A DNA stretch of 19,884 bases. Source: CALXCT01 sp964422185 (GTDB lineage Bacteria; Bacillota; Clostridia; Oscillospirales; Oscillospiraceae). The stretch covers positions 1-19,884 of the forward strand of contig CAYRAG010000035.1 of NCBI GenBank assembly GCA_964422185.1, written 5' to 3'. This document shows, piece after piece, positions 13,644 to 19,884 of this stretch. A model generated the notes under the pieces. That model was not told the origin of the DNA, did no database searches, and saw only the letters and a list, made by a program, of their open reading frames with translations. Positions within the stretch are counted from its first letter, which is position 1, and each line of letters starts with the position of its first letter. The translations under genes and the position numbers were made by a program.

Positions 13644-15608
13644 ATGTCTGAACGATTCTATATTACCACGCCCATCTACTACCCCAGCGACAAGCTCCAT
13701 ATCGGCCACACCTACTGCACGGTGGCCGCGGACGCCATGGCCAGGTACAAGCGGCTGAAAGGCTGCGAGGTGATGTTCCTCACCGGCACGGACGAGCACG
13801 GCCAGAAGATCGAGGACAAGGCCAGAGAGGCGGGGGTCACGCCCAAGGAGTTTGTGGACAGGATCGTGGAGGGGCCCAGAGGCGTCAAGGACCTGTGGAA
13901 GCTGATGAACATCAGCAACGACCGCTTCATCCGCACGACAGACGACTACCATGTCGCCGCGATTCAGAAGATCTTCAAAAAGATGTATGAAAACGGCGAT
14001 ATCTACAAGGGCAAGTATGTGGGCAAGTATTGCAAACCCTGCGAGTCGTTCTGGACGGAGAGCCAGCTGGTGGACGGCAAATGCCCGGACTGCGGCAGAG
14101 AGGTTCAGGACGCGGAGGAGGAGGCCTACTTCTTCCGGCTGTCCAAATACGCGGACCGGGTGCAGGATCTGCTGGAGAACACGGATTTTCTGGAGCCCCG
14201 CAGCCGGGTCAACGAGATGGTGAACAACTTCATCAAGCCCGGCCTGGAGGATCTGTGCGTATCCCGCACCTCGTTCACCTGGGGCATCCCGGTGGATTTT
14301 GATCCCGGCCATGTGGTCTATGTGTGGGTGGACGCCCTGTTCAACTACACCACGGCGCTGGGCCTGTACAACGACAGGTATGACGACTTCGACCGGTTCT
14401 GGCCCGCGGATGTCCACTTCGTGGGCAAGGAGATCGTCCGGTTCCACTCCATCATCTGGCCCGCGATGCTCATGAGCATGGGACTGCCGCTTCCCAGGAA
14501 GGTGTACGGCCACGGCTGGCTGCTGCTGGACGGCGGAAAGATGTCCAAGTCCAAGGGCAATGTGGTGGATCCCTACCTGCTGGCGGAGAAATTCGGGGTG
14601 GACGCCCTGCGCTTCTTCCTGCTGCGCACTTTCCCGTTCGGCACCGACGGGAATTTCTCCAGCGAGCTGCTGATTAAGACAATTAACGCGGATCTGGCCA
14701 ATGATCTGGGCAACCTGGTCTCCCGCACCACCGCCATGGCGGAGAAATATTTCGGCGCGTTCCTGCCGGAGGATCAGCGGGAGACGGAGGCGGACGGGGA
14801 TCTGATCTCCCTCGTCTCCACCCTGCGGGACCGGTATGAGGAGCAGATGGAGAAGTTCCAGTTCCAGAACGCGCTGGAGGAGATCTTCCGGGTGATTCAG
14901 CGTGCGAACCGGTATATCGATGAGAACGCCCCCTGGCTGCTGGCGAAGGACATGGAGCAGAACGCGCCGCGCCTGGCGGCGGTGCTGTACCACCTGCTGG
15001 AGACGACCCGCATCTGCGGCGTGCTCCTGACGCCGTTCATGCCGGAGAGCATGGAGAAGCTGCTCGACCAGGTCGGCGCGGACGCGGGCAGCAGAACCTG
15101 GGACAGCGCGGCCCGGTTCGGCTCTCTGCCCCGTGCGGCGGCCCCGGTCCGGGGGGAGATCCTGTTCCCGCGGCTGGATCTGGAACAGGCCCTGGATGAG
15201 CTGGAGCAGGCCAGCGAGGCGGCGAAAAAGGCCGAACTGCCGGATCTGGAGCTGGAGCCCCAGCTTACGGAGCAGGTGGATTTCGACACTTTCTGCAGGT
15301 CCGACTTCCGCGTGGTGAAGGTGAAAGCCTGCGAGCCGGTGAAGAAGAGCACCAAACTGCTGAAATTTACCCTGGACGACGGCACCGGCACCGACCGGCA
15401 GATCCTGTCCGGAATCGCCATGTACTACAAACCGGAGGAACTGGTGGGGAAGACGCTGGCGGCCATCGTCAATCTGCCGCCGAGAAAGATGATGGGCCTG
15501 GAGAGCAACGGCATGCTCCTGTCCGCCGTCCACACGGAAAAGGGCGAGGAGCGCCTGAATCTGATCATCCTGGACGACGCCATCCCCGCCGGCGCGAAGC
15601 TGTGCTGA
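13644..15608 (+). CDS. metG: Methionyl-tRNA synthetase
   Basis: A 654-residue class I aminoacyl-tRNA synthetase charging tRNA-Met. HIGH is at 19-22 (KLHIGHTYCT), the zinc knuckle cysteines C130/C133/C147/C150 are present, and KMSKS is at 299-303. The C-terminal ~105 residues are the Trbp111/EMAP-like tRNA-binding domain (FCRSDFRVVKVKACEPV to the end), often used for dimerisation. ATG 13644 has AGGAGG 7 nt upstream; the frame extends 11 codons further but without support. No T-box leader was seen before it. It is followed by galE after 25 bp, so the two are probably cotranscribed. Confidence 0.97.
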   Translation: MSERFYITTPIYYPSDKLHIGHTYCTVAADAMARYKRLKGCEVMFLTGTDEHGQKIEDKAREAGVTPKEFVDRIVEGPRGVKDLWKLMNISNDRFIRTTDDYHVAAIQKIFKKMYENGDIYKGKYVGKYCKPCESFWTESQLVDGKCPDCGREVQDAEEEAYFFRLSKYADRVQDLLENTDFLEPRSRVNEMVNNFIKPGLEDLCVSRTSFTWGIPVDFDPGHVVYVWVDALFNYTTALGLYNDRYDDFDRFWPADVHFVGKEIVRFHSIIWPAMLMSMGLPLPRKVYGHGWLLLDGGKMSKSKGNVVDPYLLAEKFGVDALRFFLLRTFPFGTDGNFSSELLIKTINADLANDLGNLVSRTTAMAEKYFGAFLPEDQRETEADGDLISLVSTLRDRYEEQMEKFQFQNALEEIFRVIQRANRYIDENAPWLLAKDMEQNAPRLAAVLYHLLETTRICGVLLTPFMPESMEKLLDQVGADAGSRTWDSAARFGSLPRAAAPVRGEILFPRLDLEQALDELEQASEAAKKAELPDLELEPQLTEQVDFDTFCRSDFRVVKVKACEPVKKSTKLLKFTLDDGTGTDRQILSGIAMYYKPEELVGKTLAAIVNLPPRKMMGLESNGMLLSAVHTEKGEERLNLIILDDAIPAGAKLC

Positions 15609-15633
15609 GCGGAGCGAGAGGAGGAACCTGACC

Positions 15634-16638
15634 ATGGCAGTACTGGTACCGGGCGGAGCCGGATATATCGGGTCGCACACCGTGCGCGAGCTGGTCGAGG
15701 CCGGCCGGGATGTGGTGGTGGCGGACAACCTGCAGACCGGATTCCGGGCCGCCGTCCACCCCCGCGCCCGCTTCTATCAGCTGGATATCCGGGACAGGGC
15801 GGCGCTGGATGTCCTGTTTCAGGCGGAGCGCATCGACGGCGTGATCCACTTCGCCGCGTCCTCCCTGGTGGGGGAGTCCATGTCCGACCCGCTGAAGTAC
15901 TACGACAACAACCTGTACGGCACCATGGTGCTGCTGCAGGCCATGACCGCCCACGGGGTGGACAAAATCGTGTTCTCCTCCACCGCCGCCGCCTACGGCG
16001 AGCCGGAGCGGGTGCCGATTCTGGAGACGGATCCGACGGTTCCGACCAACTGCTACGGCCAGACCAAGCTGGCCATGGAGCAGATGATGTCCTGGGTGTC
16101 CCGGGCCCACGGACTGCGGTATGTGGCCCTGCGGTATTTCAACGCCTGCGGGGCGCACCCGTCCGGGGCCATCGGCGAGGCGCACCGCCCCGAGACGCAT
16201 CTGATCCCCCTGATTCTGCAGGTGCCCAACGGGCAGCGGGAGAAGATCTCCATTTTCGGGGACGACTACCCGACGAAAGACGGCACCTGTGTCCGGGACT
16301 ACATCCATGTGACGGATCTCGCCCGGGCGCATATCCTGGCGCTGGACTATCTGCTCGCCGGCGGGGAGAACGATGTGTTCAACCTGGGCAACGGCGTGGG
16401 ATTCACGGTGAAAGAGGTCATTGAGGTGGCCCGGTCGGTGACCGGCCACCCCATTCCGGCGCAGACGGCGCCCAGACGGGCGGGGGATCCGGCGCAGCTG
16501 GTGGCCTCGTCGGAGAAAGCGCGGCGCGTCCTGGGCTGGAAGCCGGAGTATGACCGCCTGGAGACCATCGTCTCCACCGCCTGGAAGTGGCACAAAAACC
16601 ACCCCGACGGGTTTGCGGACGCGCCGGCCGCATGCTGA
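15634..16638 (+). CDS. galE: UDP-glucose 4-epimerase
   Basis: A 334-residue extended SDR enzyme that interconverts UDP-glucose and UDP-galactose with bound NAD+, for galactose use and surface polysaccharide. The Rossmann motif GGAGYIGSH is at 7-15, the active site is SST (115-117) with Y141-x3-K145, and the AYGEP and RYFNACGAHPSG segments are typical. Residue 6, usually threonine (VTGGAGYIGS), is proline here (VPGGAGYIGS). ATG 15634 follows GAGAGGAGG. Other UDP-sugar epimerases of this family cannot be excluded, but length and motifs favour GalE. It is last in the metG cluster. Confidence 0.92.
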   Translation: MAVLVPGGAGYIGSHTVRELVEAGRDVVVADNLQTGFRAAVHPRARFYQLDIRDRAALDVLFQAERIDGVIHFAASSLVGESMSDPLKYYDNNLYGTMVLLQAMTAHGVDKIVFSSTAAAYGEPERVPILETDPTVPTNCYGQTKLAMEQMMSWVSRAHGLRYVALRYFNACGAHPSGAIGEAHRPETHLIPLILQVPNGQREKISIFGDDYPTKDGTCVRDYIHVTDLARAHILALDYLLAGGENDVFNLGNGVGFTVKEVIEVARSVTGHPIPAQTAPRRAGDPAQLVASSEKARRVLGWKPEYDRLETIVSTAWKWHKNHPDGFADAPAAC

Positions 16639-16652
16639 CCGGGGAAACCCTT

Positions 16653-16687
16653 CCGGCTCAGAGAGACGAGACGCCGCTCTGGGCCGG
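16653..16687 (+). other. Strong hairpin after galE, no U-tract
   Basis: CCGGCTCAGAG (16653-16663) pairs with CTCTGGGCCGG (16677-16687), 11 bp with one G-U. No T-run follows, so it may mark a processed 3' end or a weak stop rather than an intrinsic terminator. Confidence 0.35.
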
Positions 16688-16729
16688 GAAGTCCCGCCGG
16701 GGGAACGCGCAAAATGCGCCGGCAAAGGA

Positions 16730-16758
16730 TTGACGGCGCGGTTGAGGTGTGTTATACT
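16730..16758 (+). promoter_or_regulatory. Promoter of tRNA-Thr
   Basis: TTGACG (16730-16735), exactly 17 bp, and TATACT (16753-16758). The start near 16765 gives a 5' extension of about 27 nt for processing. Confidence 0.85.
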
Positions 16759-16791
16759 GGCAGGGCGCCGGGGGAGAGGCGGTTCTCACGC

Positions 16792-16867
16792 GCTAGTGTA
16801 GCTCAGCCGGTAGAGCAGCTGATTCGTAATCAGCAGGTCAGGTGTTCGAGTCACCCCACTAGCTCCA
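16792..16867 (+). tRNA. tRNA-Thr (anticodon CGT)
   Basis: A full cloverleaf. Acceptor GCTAGTG (16792-16798) pairs with CACTAGC (16857-16863), D-stem GCTC/GAGC, anticodon stem GCTGA/TCAGC around TTCGTAA with anticodon CGT (16825-16827), and T-loop TTCGAGT. The 3' CCA is encoded (16865-16867) after discriminator T. The T-stem has one A-C mismatch at its base (AGGTG/CACCC). It reads ACG codons and, as an ANN reader, is expected to be a t6A substrate of the TsaE/TsaB pathway. Confidence 0.96.
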
Positions 16868-16869
16868 GC

Positions 16870-16911
16870 AAAAAAGCCATGTCCGATATTTCATCGGACA
16901 TGGCTTTTTTT
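16870..16911. terminator. tRNA-Thr terminator, symmetrical
   Basis: GCCATGTCCGAT (16876-16887) pairs perfectly with ATCGGACATGGC (16893-16904), flanked by six A and seven T. It begins 2 bases after the CCA and can stop transcription in both directions. Confidence 0.92.
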
Positions 16912-17017
16912 CACGCGCCCGCCGCGTACTCCCTCTGTCTGGGACAGTCCCGGAACCGCCCGTTGGCGTGGAAGAGGAGTTTGATGACAGTGGTTCGCCG
17001 CGGGGCGGCACCGGGTG

Positions 17018-17053
17018 AAAACCGGATGGCGGAGAGAGACATCCTCCGCCGGT
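17018..17053 (-). terminator. Probable terminator of nifU
   Basis: On the minus strand GGCGGAG pairs with CTCCGCC (plus-strand arms 17028-17034 and 17044-17050), extended by ACC/GGT with a bulge and followed by TTTT. The U-tract is short. The rest of 16912-17079 holds nothing else I can support. Confidence 0.5.
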
Positions 17054-17079
17054 CTGCGAGGGATAAAACCGGCCGCTTC

Positions 17080-17526
17080 TCAGACGGCGCCCTGCACATC
17101 GCAGGAGCCCTCGCAGCTGCTGCAGGTGGACGGGAAGTCAGCGGGATCATAGGCGATCCCGTGCTTGTCATAGTAGTCTTTCACAGCGGCCTGCACCGCC
17201 TCCTCGGCGAGGACGGAGCAGTGCATCTTATGGGCGGGCAGTCCGTCCAGCGCCTCGGCCACCGCCTTGTTCGTCAGCTGCAGCGCCTCGGAGATGGGCT
17301 TGCCCTTGATCATCTCCGTGGCCATGGAGCTGGACGCGATGGCGCTGCCGCAGCCGAAGGTGTTGAATTTCACATCGGTGATGATGTCGTTGTCCACCTT
17401 GATATAGATCTTCATGATATCGCCGCAGACCACATTGCCGACTTCCCCGATGCCGTCGGCATCCTCGATGATTCCCACATTCCTCGGATTGCGGAAATGA
17501 TCCATGACTTTCTCGCTATATAACAT
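17080..17526 (-). CDS. nifU: Fe-S cluster assembly scaffold, NifU-N/IscU-like
   Basis: A 148-residue scaffold protein on which Fe-S clusters are built from sulfur delivered by the upstream desulfurase. The three conserved cysteines and the aspartate are present: C34-G-D36 (GNVVCGD), C59 (FGCGSAIASSS) and C103 (KMHCS). An unusual tail carries three more cysteines, C135-x2-C138-x3-C142, absent from Escherichia coli IscU. The ATG at 17526 lies inside the end of nifS, an 11-base overlap that implies translational coupling. IscU is an equally valid name; the full NifU thioredoxin-like C-terminal domain is absent. Confidence 0.92.
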   Translation of the reverse strand: MLYSEKVMDHFRNPRNVGIIEDADGIGEVGNVVCGDIMKIYIKVDNDIITDVKFNTFGCGSAIASSSMATEMIKGKPISEALQLTNKAVAEALDGLPAHKMHCSVLAEEAVQAAVKDYYDKHGIAYDPADFPSTCSSCEGSCDVQGAV

Positions 17527-18706
17527 GTTGCCTTACCCCTCTCTTGATGTCATCCCACACGGGGGAGATCGCACGGAGATCCGCGACGACTTCTCCTACG
17601 GCCTTTACGATATAGTCGGCCTCTTCCATCGTGTTGTACTCGCACAGGGAGAGCCGGAGGGAACCGTGGGCCACCTCCGCCGGCACGCCGATGGCCAGAA
17701 GGACATGGCTCGGCTGGAGGGAGGAGGAGGTACACGCCGAGCCGGACGAGGCGGCGATCCCCTTGTCGTCCAGCAGGAGGAGAAGGCTCTCGCCCTCAAT
17801 CCCCTCAAAGCTGACATTGATGTTTCCGGCAAGCCGCTTCTCCCGATCCCCGTTCAGGATCGTGTGCGGGATCTCCAGCAGGCCGTCGATGACCCGGTCG
17901 CGAAGCGCCCGGACATAGGCCTCATTCTCCTCGAGTTTGGACACGGCGTCTTTCAGCGCGGCCGCCAGGCCGACGATTCCCATGACATTCTCTGTCCCGG
18001 CGCGCCGGCCCCGCTCCTGGCCGCCGCCCTCGATCAGGCACACGAGGGGGATCCCGCGCCGGGTATAGAGCGCACCGACCCCTTTCGGGCCGTGGAACTT
18101 ATGGGCGGAGATGGAGAGCAGGTCGATGTTCTGCTTCTCCACATCAATGGGCAGATGCCCCGCCGCCTGCACGGCGTCGGTGTGGAACAGCACGCCCTTC
18201 TCCCGGCACAGCGCCCCGATCTCCGCGATGGGCTGAACGGTGCCAATCTCGTTGTTGGCGTACATGATGGTGACGAGGGCCGTGTCGTCCCGCAGCGCGG
18301 CCTCCACATCGCTGACATGGATCAGGCCGTTTCTGTCCGGGCTGATCAGGGTGATCTCAAAGCCCTGTTTGGCCAGCTTGTCCAGGGTGTGGAGCACGGC
18401 GTGGTGCTCGAACTTCGTGGAGATGATGTGCTTCTTCCCCCGTTTCGCGCCCAGCTCCGCCACGGAGATAATCGCCTGGTTGTCCGCCTCGCTTCCGCCG
18501 GACACGAATGTGATTTCCGAGGGGTTCTTTGCCCCGATGGCCGCGGCCACATCCTCCCGCGCCTGGGTCAGGGCCTCCCTGGCGTTCTGCCCCACGCTGT
18601 AAAGCGTGGAGGGATTCCCGTACAGTTCGTCCAGATACGGGAGCATTGCCTCTCTTGCCGCAGGACCGACTCTGGTCGTCGCGGCGTTATCCGCATAAAT
18701 ATACAT
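17516..18706 (-). CDS. nifS: Cysteine desulfurase, NifS/IscS family
   Basis: A 396-residue PLP enzyme converting cysteine to alanine and passing persulfide sulfur to the scaffold. The N-terminus YADNAATT, H101, D177, Q180, the PLP lysine K203 in SAHKFHGPKG and the catalytic C325 in SSGSACTSSSL are all present. ATG 18706 is secure because the conserved N-terminus begins there. Its nearest Shine-Dalgarno (AAAGGAG) is about 28 nt away, separated by a 7-bp hairpin. It sits between cysK, 135 bp upstream, which makes its substrate, and nifU, which takes its product. Confidence 0.96.
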   Translation of the reverse strand: MYIYADNAATTRVGPAAREAMLPYLDELYGNPSTLYSVGQNAREALTQAREDVAAAIGAKNPSEITFVSGGSEADNQAIISVAELGAKRGKKHIISTKFEHHAVLHTLDKLAKQGFEITLISPDRNGLIHVSDVEAALRDDTALVTIMYANNEIGTVQPIAEIGALCREKGVLFHTDAVQAAGHLPIDVEKQNIDLLSISAHKFHGPKGVGALYTRRGIPLVCLIEGGGQERGRRAGTENVMGIVGLAAALKDAVSKLEENEAYVRALRDRVIDGLLEIPHTILNGDREKRLAGNINVSFEGIEGESLLLLLDDKGIAASSGSACTSSSLQPSHVLLAIGVPAEVAHGSLRLSLCEYNTMEEADYIVKAVGEVVADLRAISPVWDDIKRGVRQHVI

Positions 18707-18712
18707 GAGTGT

Positions 18713-18741
18713 CGTCGAGCAGGCAGTCTCGACGCTCCTTT
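18713..18741 (-). promoter_or_regulatory. Hairpin between Shine-Dalgarno and start codon of nifS
   Basis: On the minus strand AAAGGAG ends at 18735 and is followed directly by CTCGACG's partner: CGTCGAG (5' arm, 18734 down to 18728) pairs with CTCGACG (18719 down to 18713) around an 8-nt loop. Six bases then lead to the ATG. Folding would bring the ribosome site to a normal distance of about 6-7 nt. Confidence 0.5.
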
Positions 18742-18841
18742 CCTTTTTTTGTCGTGTGAGGAGCCTGCCTACTGCCCCTCACGGGTGTGCGCGTCTCTGC
18801 GCACCGTGATATCGCGCTGTCCGTTCCGAAACCGGCACGGT

Positions 18842-19771
18842 TCACTCGGAGAACATCGGGGTGGACAGGTACCGCTCGCCGGTATCCGGCAGAAGCGCGA
18901 CGATGAGCTTCCCGCTGTTCTCCGGGCGGAGCGCCAGCTGGGTGGCCGCCCACACGGCCGCGCCGGAGGAGATGCCCACCAGCAGGCCCTCCACGCGGGC
19001 CAGCGTGCGCCCGATTTCGAACGCGTCGTCGTTCTCCACGGCAATGACCTCGTTGTAGATCTGCGTGTTCAGGGTATCCGGCACGAATCCGGCGCCGATG
19101 CCCTGGATTTTATGGGAACCGGCCACGCCTTTGGAGAGCACCGGGGAGCCGGCGGGCTCCACCGCCACAATCTGGACGGCCGGGTTCTTCGACTTCAGGT
19201 ACTCGCCCACGCCGGTGACCGTGCCGCCGGTGCCGACGCCGGCCACGAAGATATCCACCTTCCCGTCGGTATCCTCCCAGATCTCCGGGCCGGTGGTGCT
19301 GCGGTGAATCGCCGGGTTGGCGGGGTTGGTGAACTGGCTGGGGATAAAGCTGTGCGGGGTGCTGTCCGCCAGCTCCTGCGCCCTGGCGATGGCGCCTTTC
19401 ATCCCCTTGGCGCCCTCCGTCAGCACCAGCTCCGCGCCGTACGCCTTGAGCAGATTGCGGCGCTCCATGCTCATGGTGTCCGGCATGGTGAGGATCACCC
19501 GGTATCCCCGGGAGGCCGCCACCGCCGCCAGGCCGATTCCGGTGTTGCCGCTGGTGGGCTCAATGATGACGGAGTCCGGCTTGAGAAGGCCCTTTTCCTC
19601 CGCGTCGTCGATCATGGCTTTCGCGATGCGGTCTTTCACGCTGCCGGCGGGATTGAAATACTCGAGCTTTCCGTAGATCTCCGCGCCCAGCTGCTTCTGC
19701 CTTGCGTAATTCGTAAGCTTCAGCAGGGGAGTGCCGCCAATCAGGTCGGTGATTCTTTCAGCTGCTTTCAT
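18842..19771 (-). CDS. cysK: Cysteine synthase A (O-acetylserine sulfhydrylase)
   Basis: A 309-residue PLP enzyme making cysteine from O-acetylserine and sulfide. The PLP lysine is K46 in NPAGSVKDR, the substrate loop PTSGNTGIG is at 72-80, GVGTGGTVTGVG binds the phosphate, and GISSGAA is near the C-terminus; the length is typical of CysK. ATG 19771 has AAAGGAG 11 nt upstream; the frame extends to 19816 without support. It heads a leftward cluster with nifS and nifU, so cysteine made here can feed desulfuration. An inverted repeat over the promoter suggests control by a sulfur or Fe-S responsive repressor. Confidence 0.95.
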   Translation of the reverse strand: MKAAERITDLIGGTPLLKLTNYARQKQLGAEIYGKLEYFNPAGSVKDRIAKAMIDDAEEKGLLKPDSVIIEPTSGNTGIGLAAVAASRGYRVILTMPDTMSMERRNLLKAYGAELVLTEGAKGMKGAIARAQELADSTPHSFIPSQFTNPANPAIHRSTTGPEIWEDTDGKVDIFVAGVGTGGTVTGVGEYLKSKNPAVQIVAVEPAGSPVLSKGVAGSHKIQGIGAGFVPDTLNTQIYNEVIAVENDDAFEIGRTLARVEGLLVGISSGAAVWAATQLALRPENSGKLIVALLPDTGERYLSTPMFSE

Positions 19772-19848
19772 CCAGATTTTGTCTCCTTTCCACGGTGTGA
19801 GAGCCGCTACAGACACGCGGCGGGCGCCCCGGCGGGGCTGCCGCGCTC

Positions 19849-19876
19849 AATACCTATCAGTATTGTAGGTATTATA
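19849..19876 (-). promoter_or_regulatory. cysK -10 box with overlapping operator-like inverted repeat
   Basis: The minus strand reads TATAAT (19871-19876), whose matching -35 would lie beyond the window edge. A perfect 8-bp inverted repeat AATACCTA-N9-TAGGTATT (19849-19856 and 19866-19873) overlaps the -10 and the start point. Position and context suit repression by an Rrf2-family regulator such as CymR or IscR; that assignment is inference. Confidence 0.6.
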
Positions 19877-19884
19877 GCGGCTCC

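Noticed and set aside
13572..15728. 718-codon minus-strand open frame opposite metG
   Set aside because: It is an antisense shadow caused by high GC3 in metG; the product is low-complexity (R, Q, H, V, L-rich), and metG is certain on the other strand.
16714..17523. 269-codon plus-strand frame through the tRNA
   Set aside because: It crosses the tRNA-Thr gene and its terminator and is antisense to nifU.
1..19884. CRISPR array, complete insertion sequence, toxin-antitoxin or defence module
   Set aside because: No regularly spaced repeats, transposase motifs, or defence-type domains were seen in any frame read.

Overview
The window reads as a chromosomal segment of a high-GC, gut-type Firmicute, most likely an anaerobic clostridium of the Oscillospiraceae/Ruminococcaceae kind. 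This is inferred from strong AGGAGG-type ribosome sites, TTGACA/TATAAT promoters, U-tract terminators, CCA-encoding tRNA, oxygen-sensitive enzymes (radical SAM HemW, an Fe-S flavin oxidoreductase, Fe-S aldo/keto reductases) and a cysK-nifS-nifU cluster. No species assignment can be made from sequence reading alone.

Layout, left to right. A leftward open frame runs off the left edge (1-282) and looks like a piece of a mobile-element type protein. An MFS transporter of the CynX/NimT type (389-1558) and hemW (1658-2869) follow, each with its own promoter and terminator. Bases 2870-3737 contain no large gene but are full of transcription signals: the hemW terminator, a candidate leftward ~78-nt small RNA (about 3070-3147), and a rightward unit with a near-consensus promoter, a 68-codon small ORF and two terminators in tandem. 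Next is an Old Yellow Enzyme/TMADH-type flavin oxidoreductase (3738-5687), which converges on a RodA/FtsW-type SEDS gene (5770-6945, minus). Divergent from it runs tsaE-tsaB-upp (7158-8967), whose neighbouring genes overlap by a few bases.

This converges on a leftward cluster of two paralogous Fe-S aldo/keto reductases and a sirtuin (12185 down to 9058). That cluster is preceded by a hairpin-rich leader with an intrinsic terminator (12296-12486). A divergent rightward cluster follows: an unrecognised 8-TM membrane protein, metG and galE (12667-16638). Then come a tRNA-Thr(CGT) with its own promoter and terminator, and a leftward cysK-nifS-nifU cluster (19771 down to 17080). The cysK promoter carries an inverted repeat over its -10 box that looks like an operator.

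Most genes are housekeeping: t6A tRNA modification (TsaE, TsaB), aminoacylation (MetG, tRNA-Thr), uracil salvage (Upp), cell-wall elongation (RodA-type), haem handling (HemW), and cysteine synthesis feeding Fe-S assembly (CysK to NifS to NifU). The less ordinary material is the intergenic RNA-like units at 3070-3160, 3250-3652 and 12296-12486, the structured SD/start region of nifS, and the left-edge ORF. I saw no CRISPR array, complete insertion sequence, phage module or defence system.
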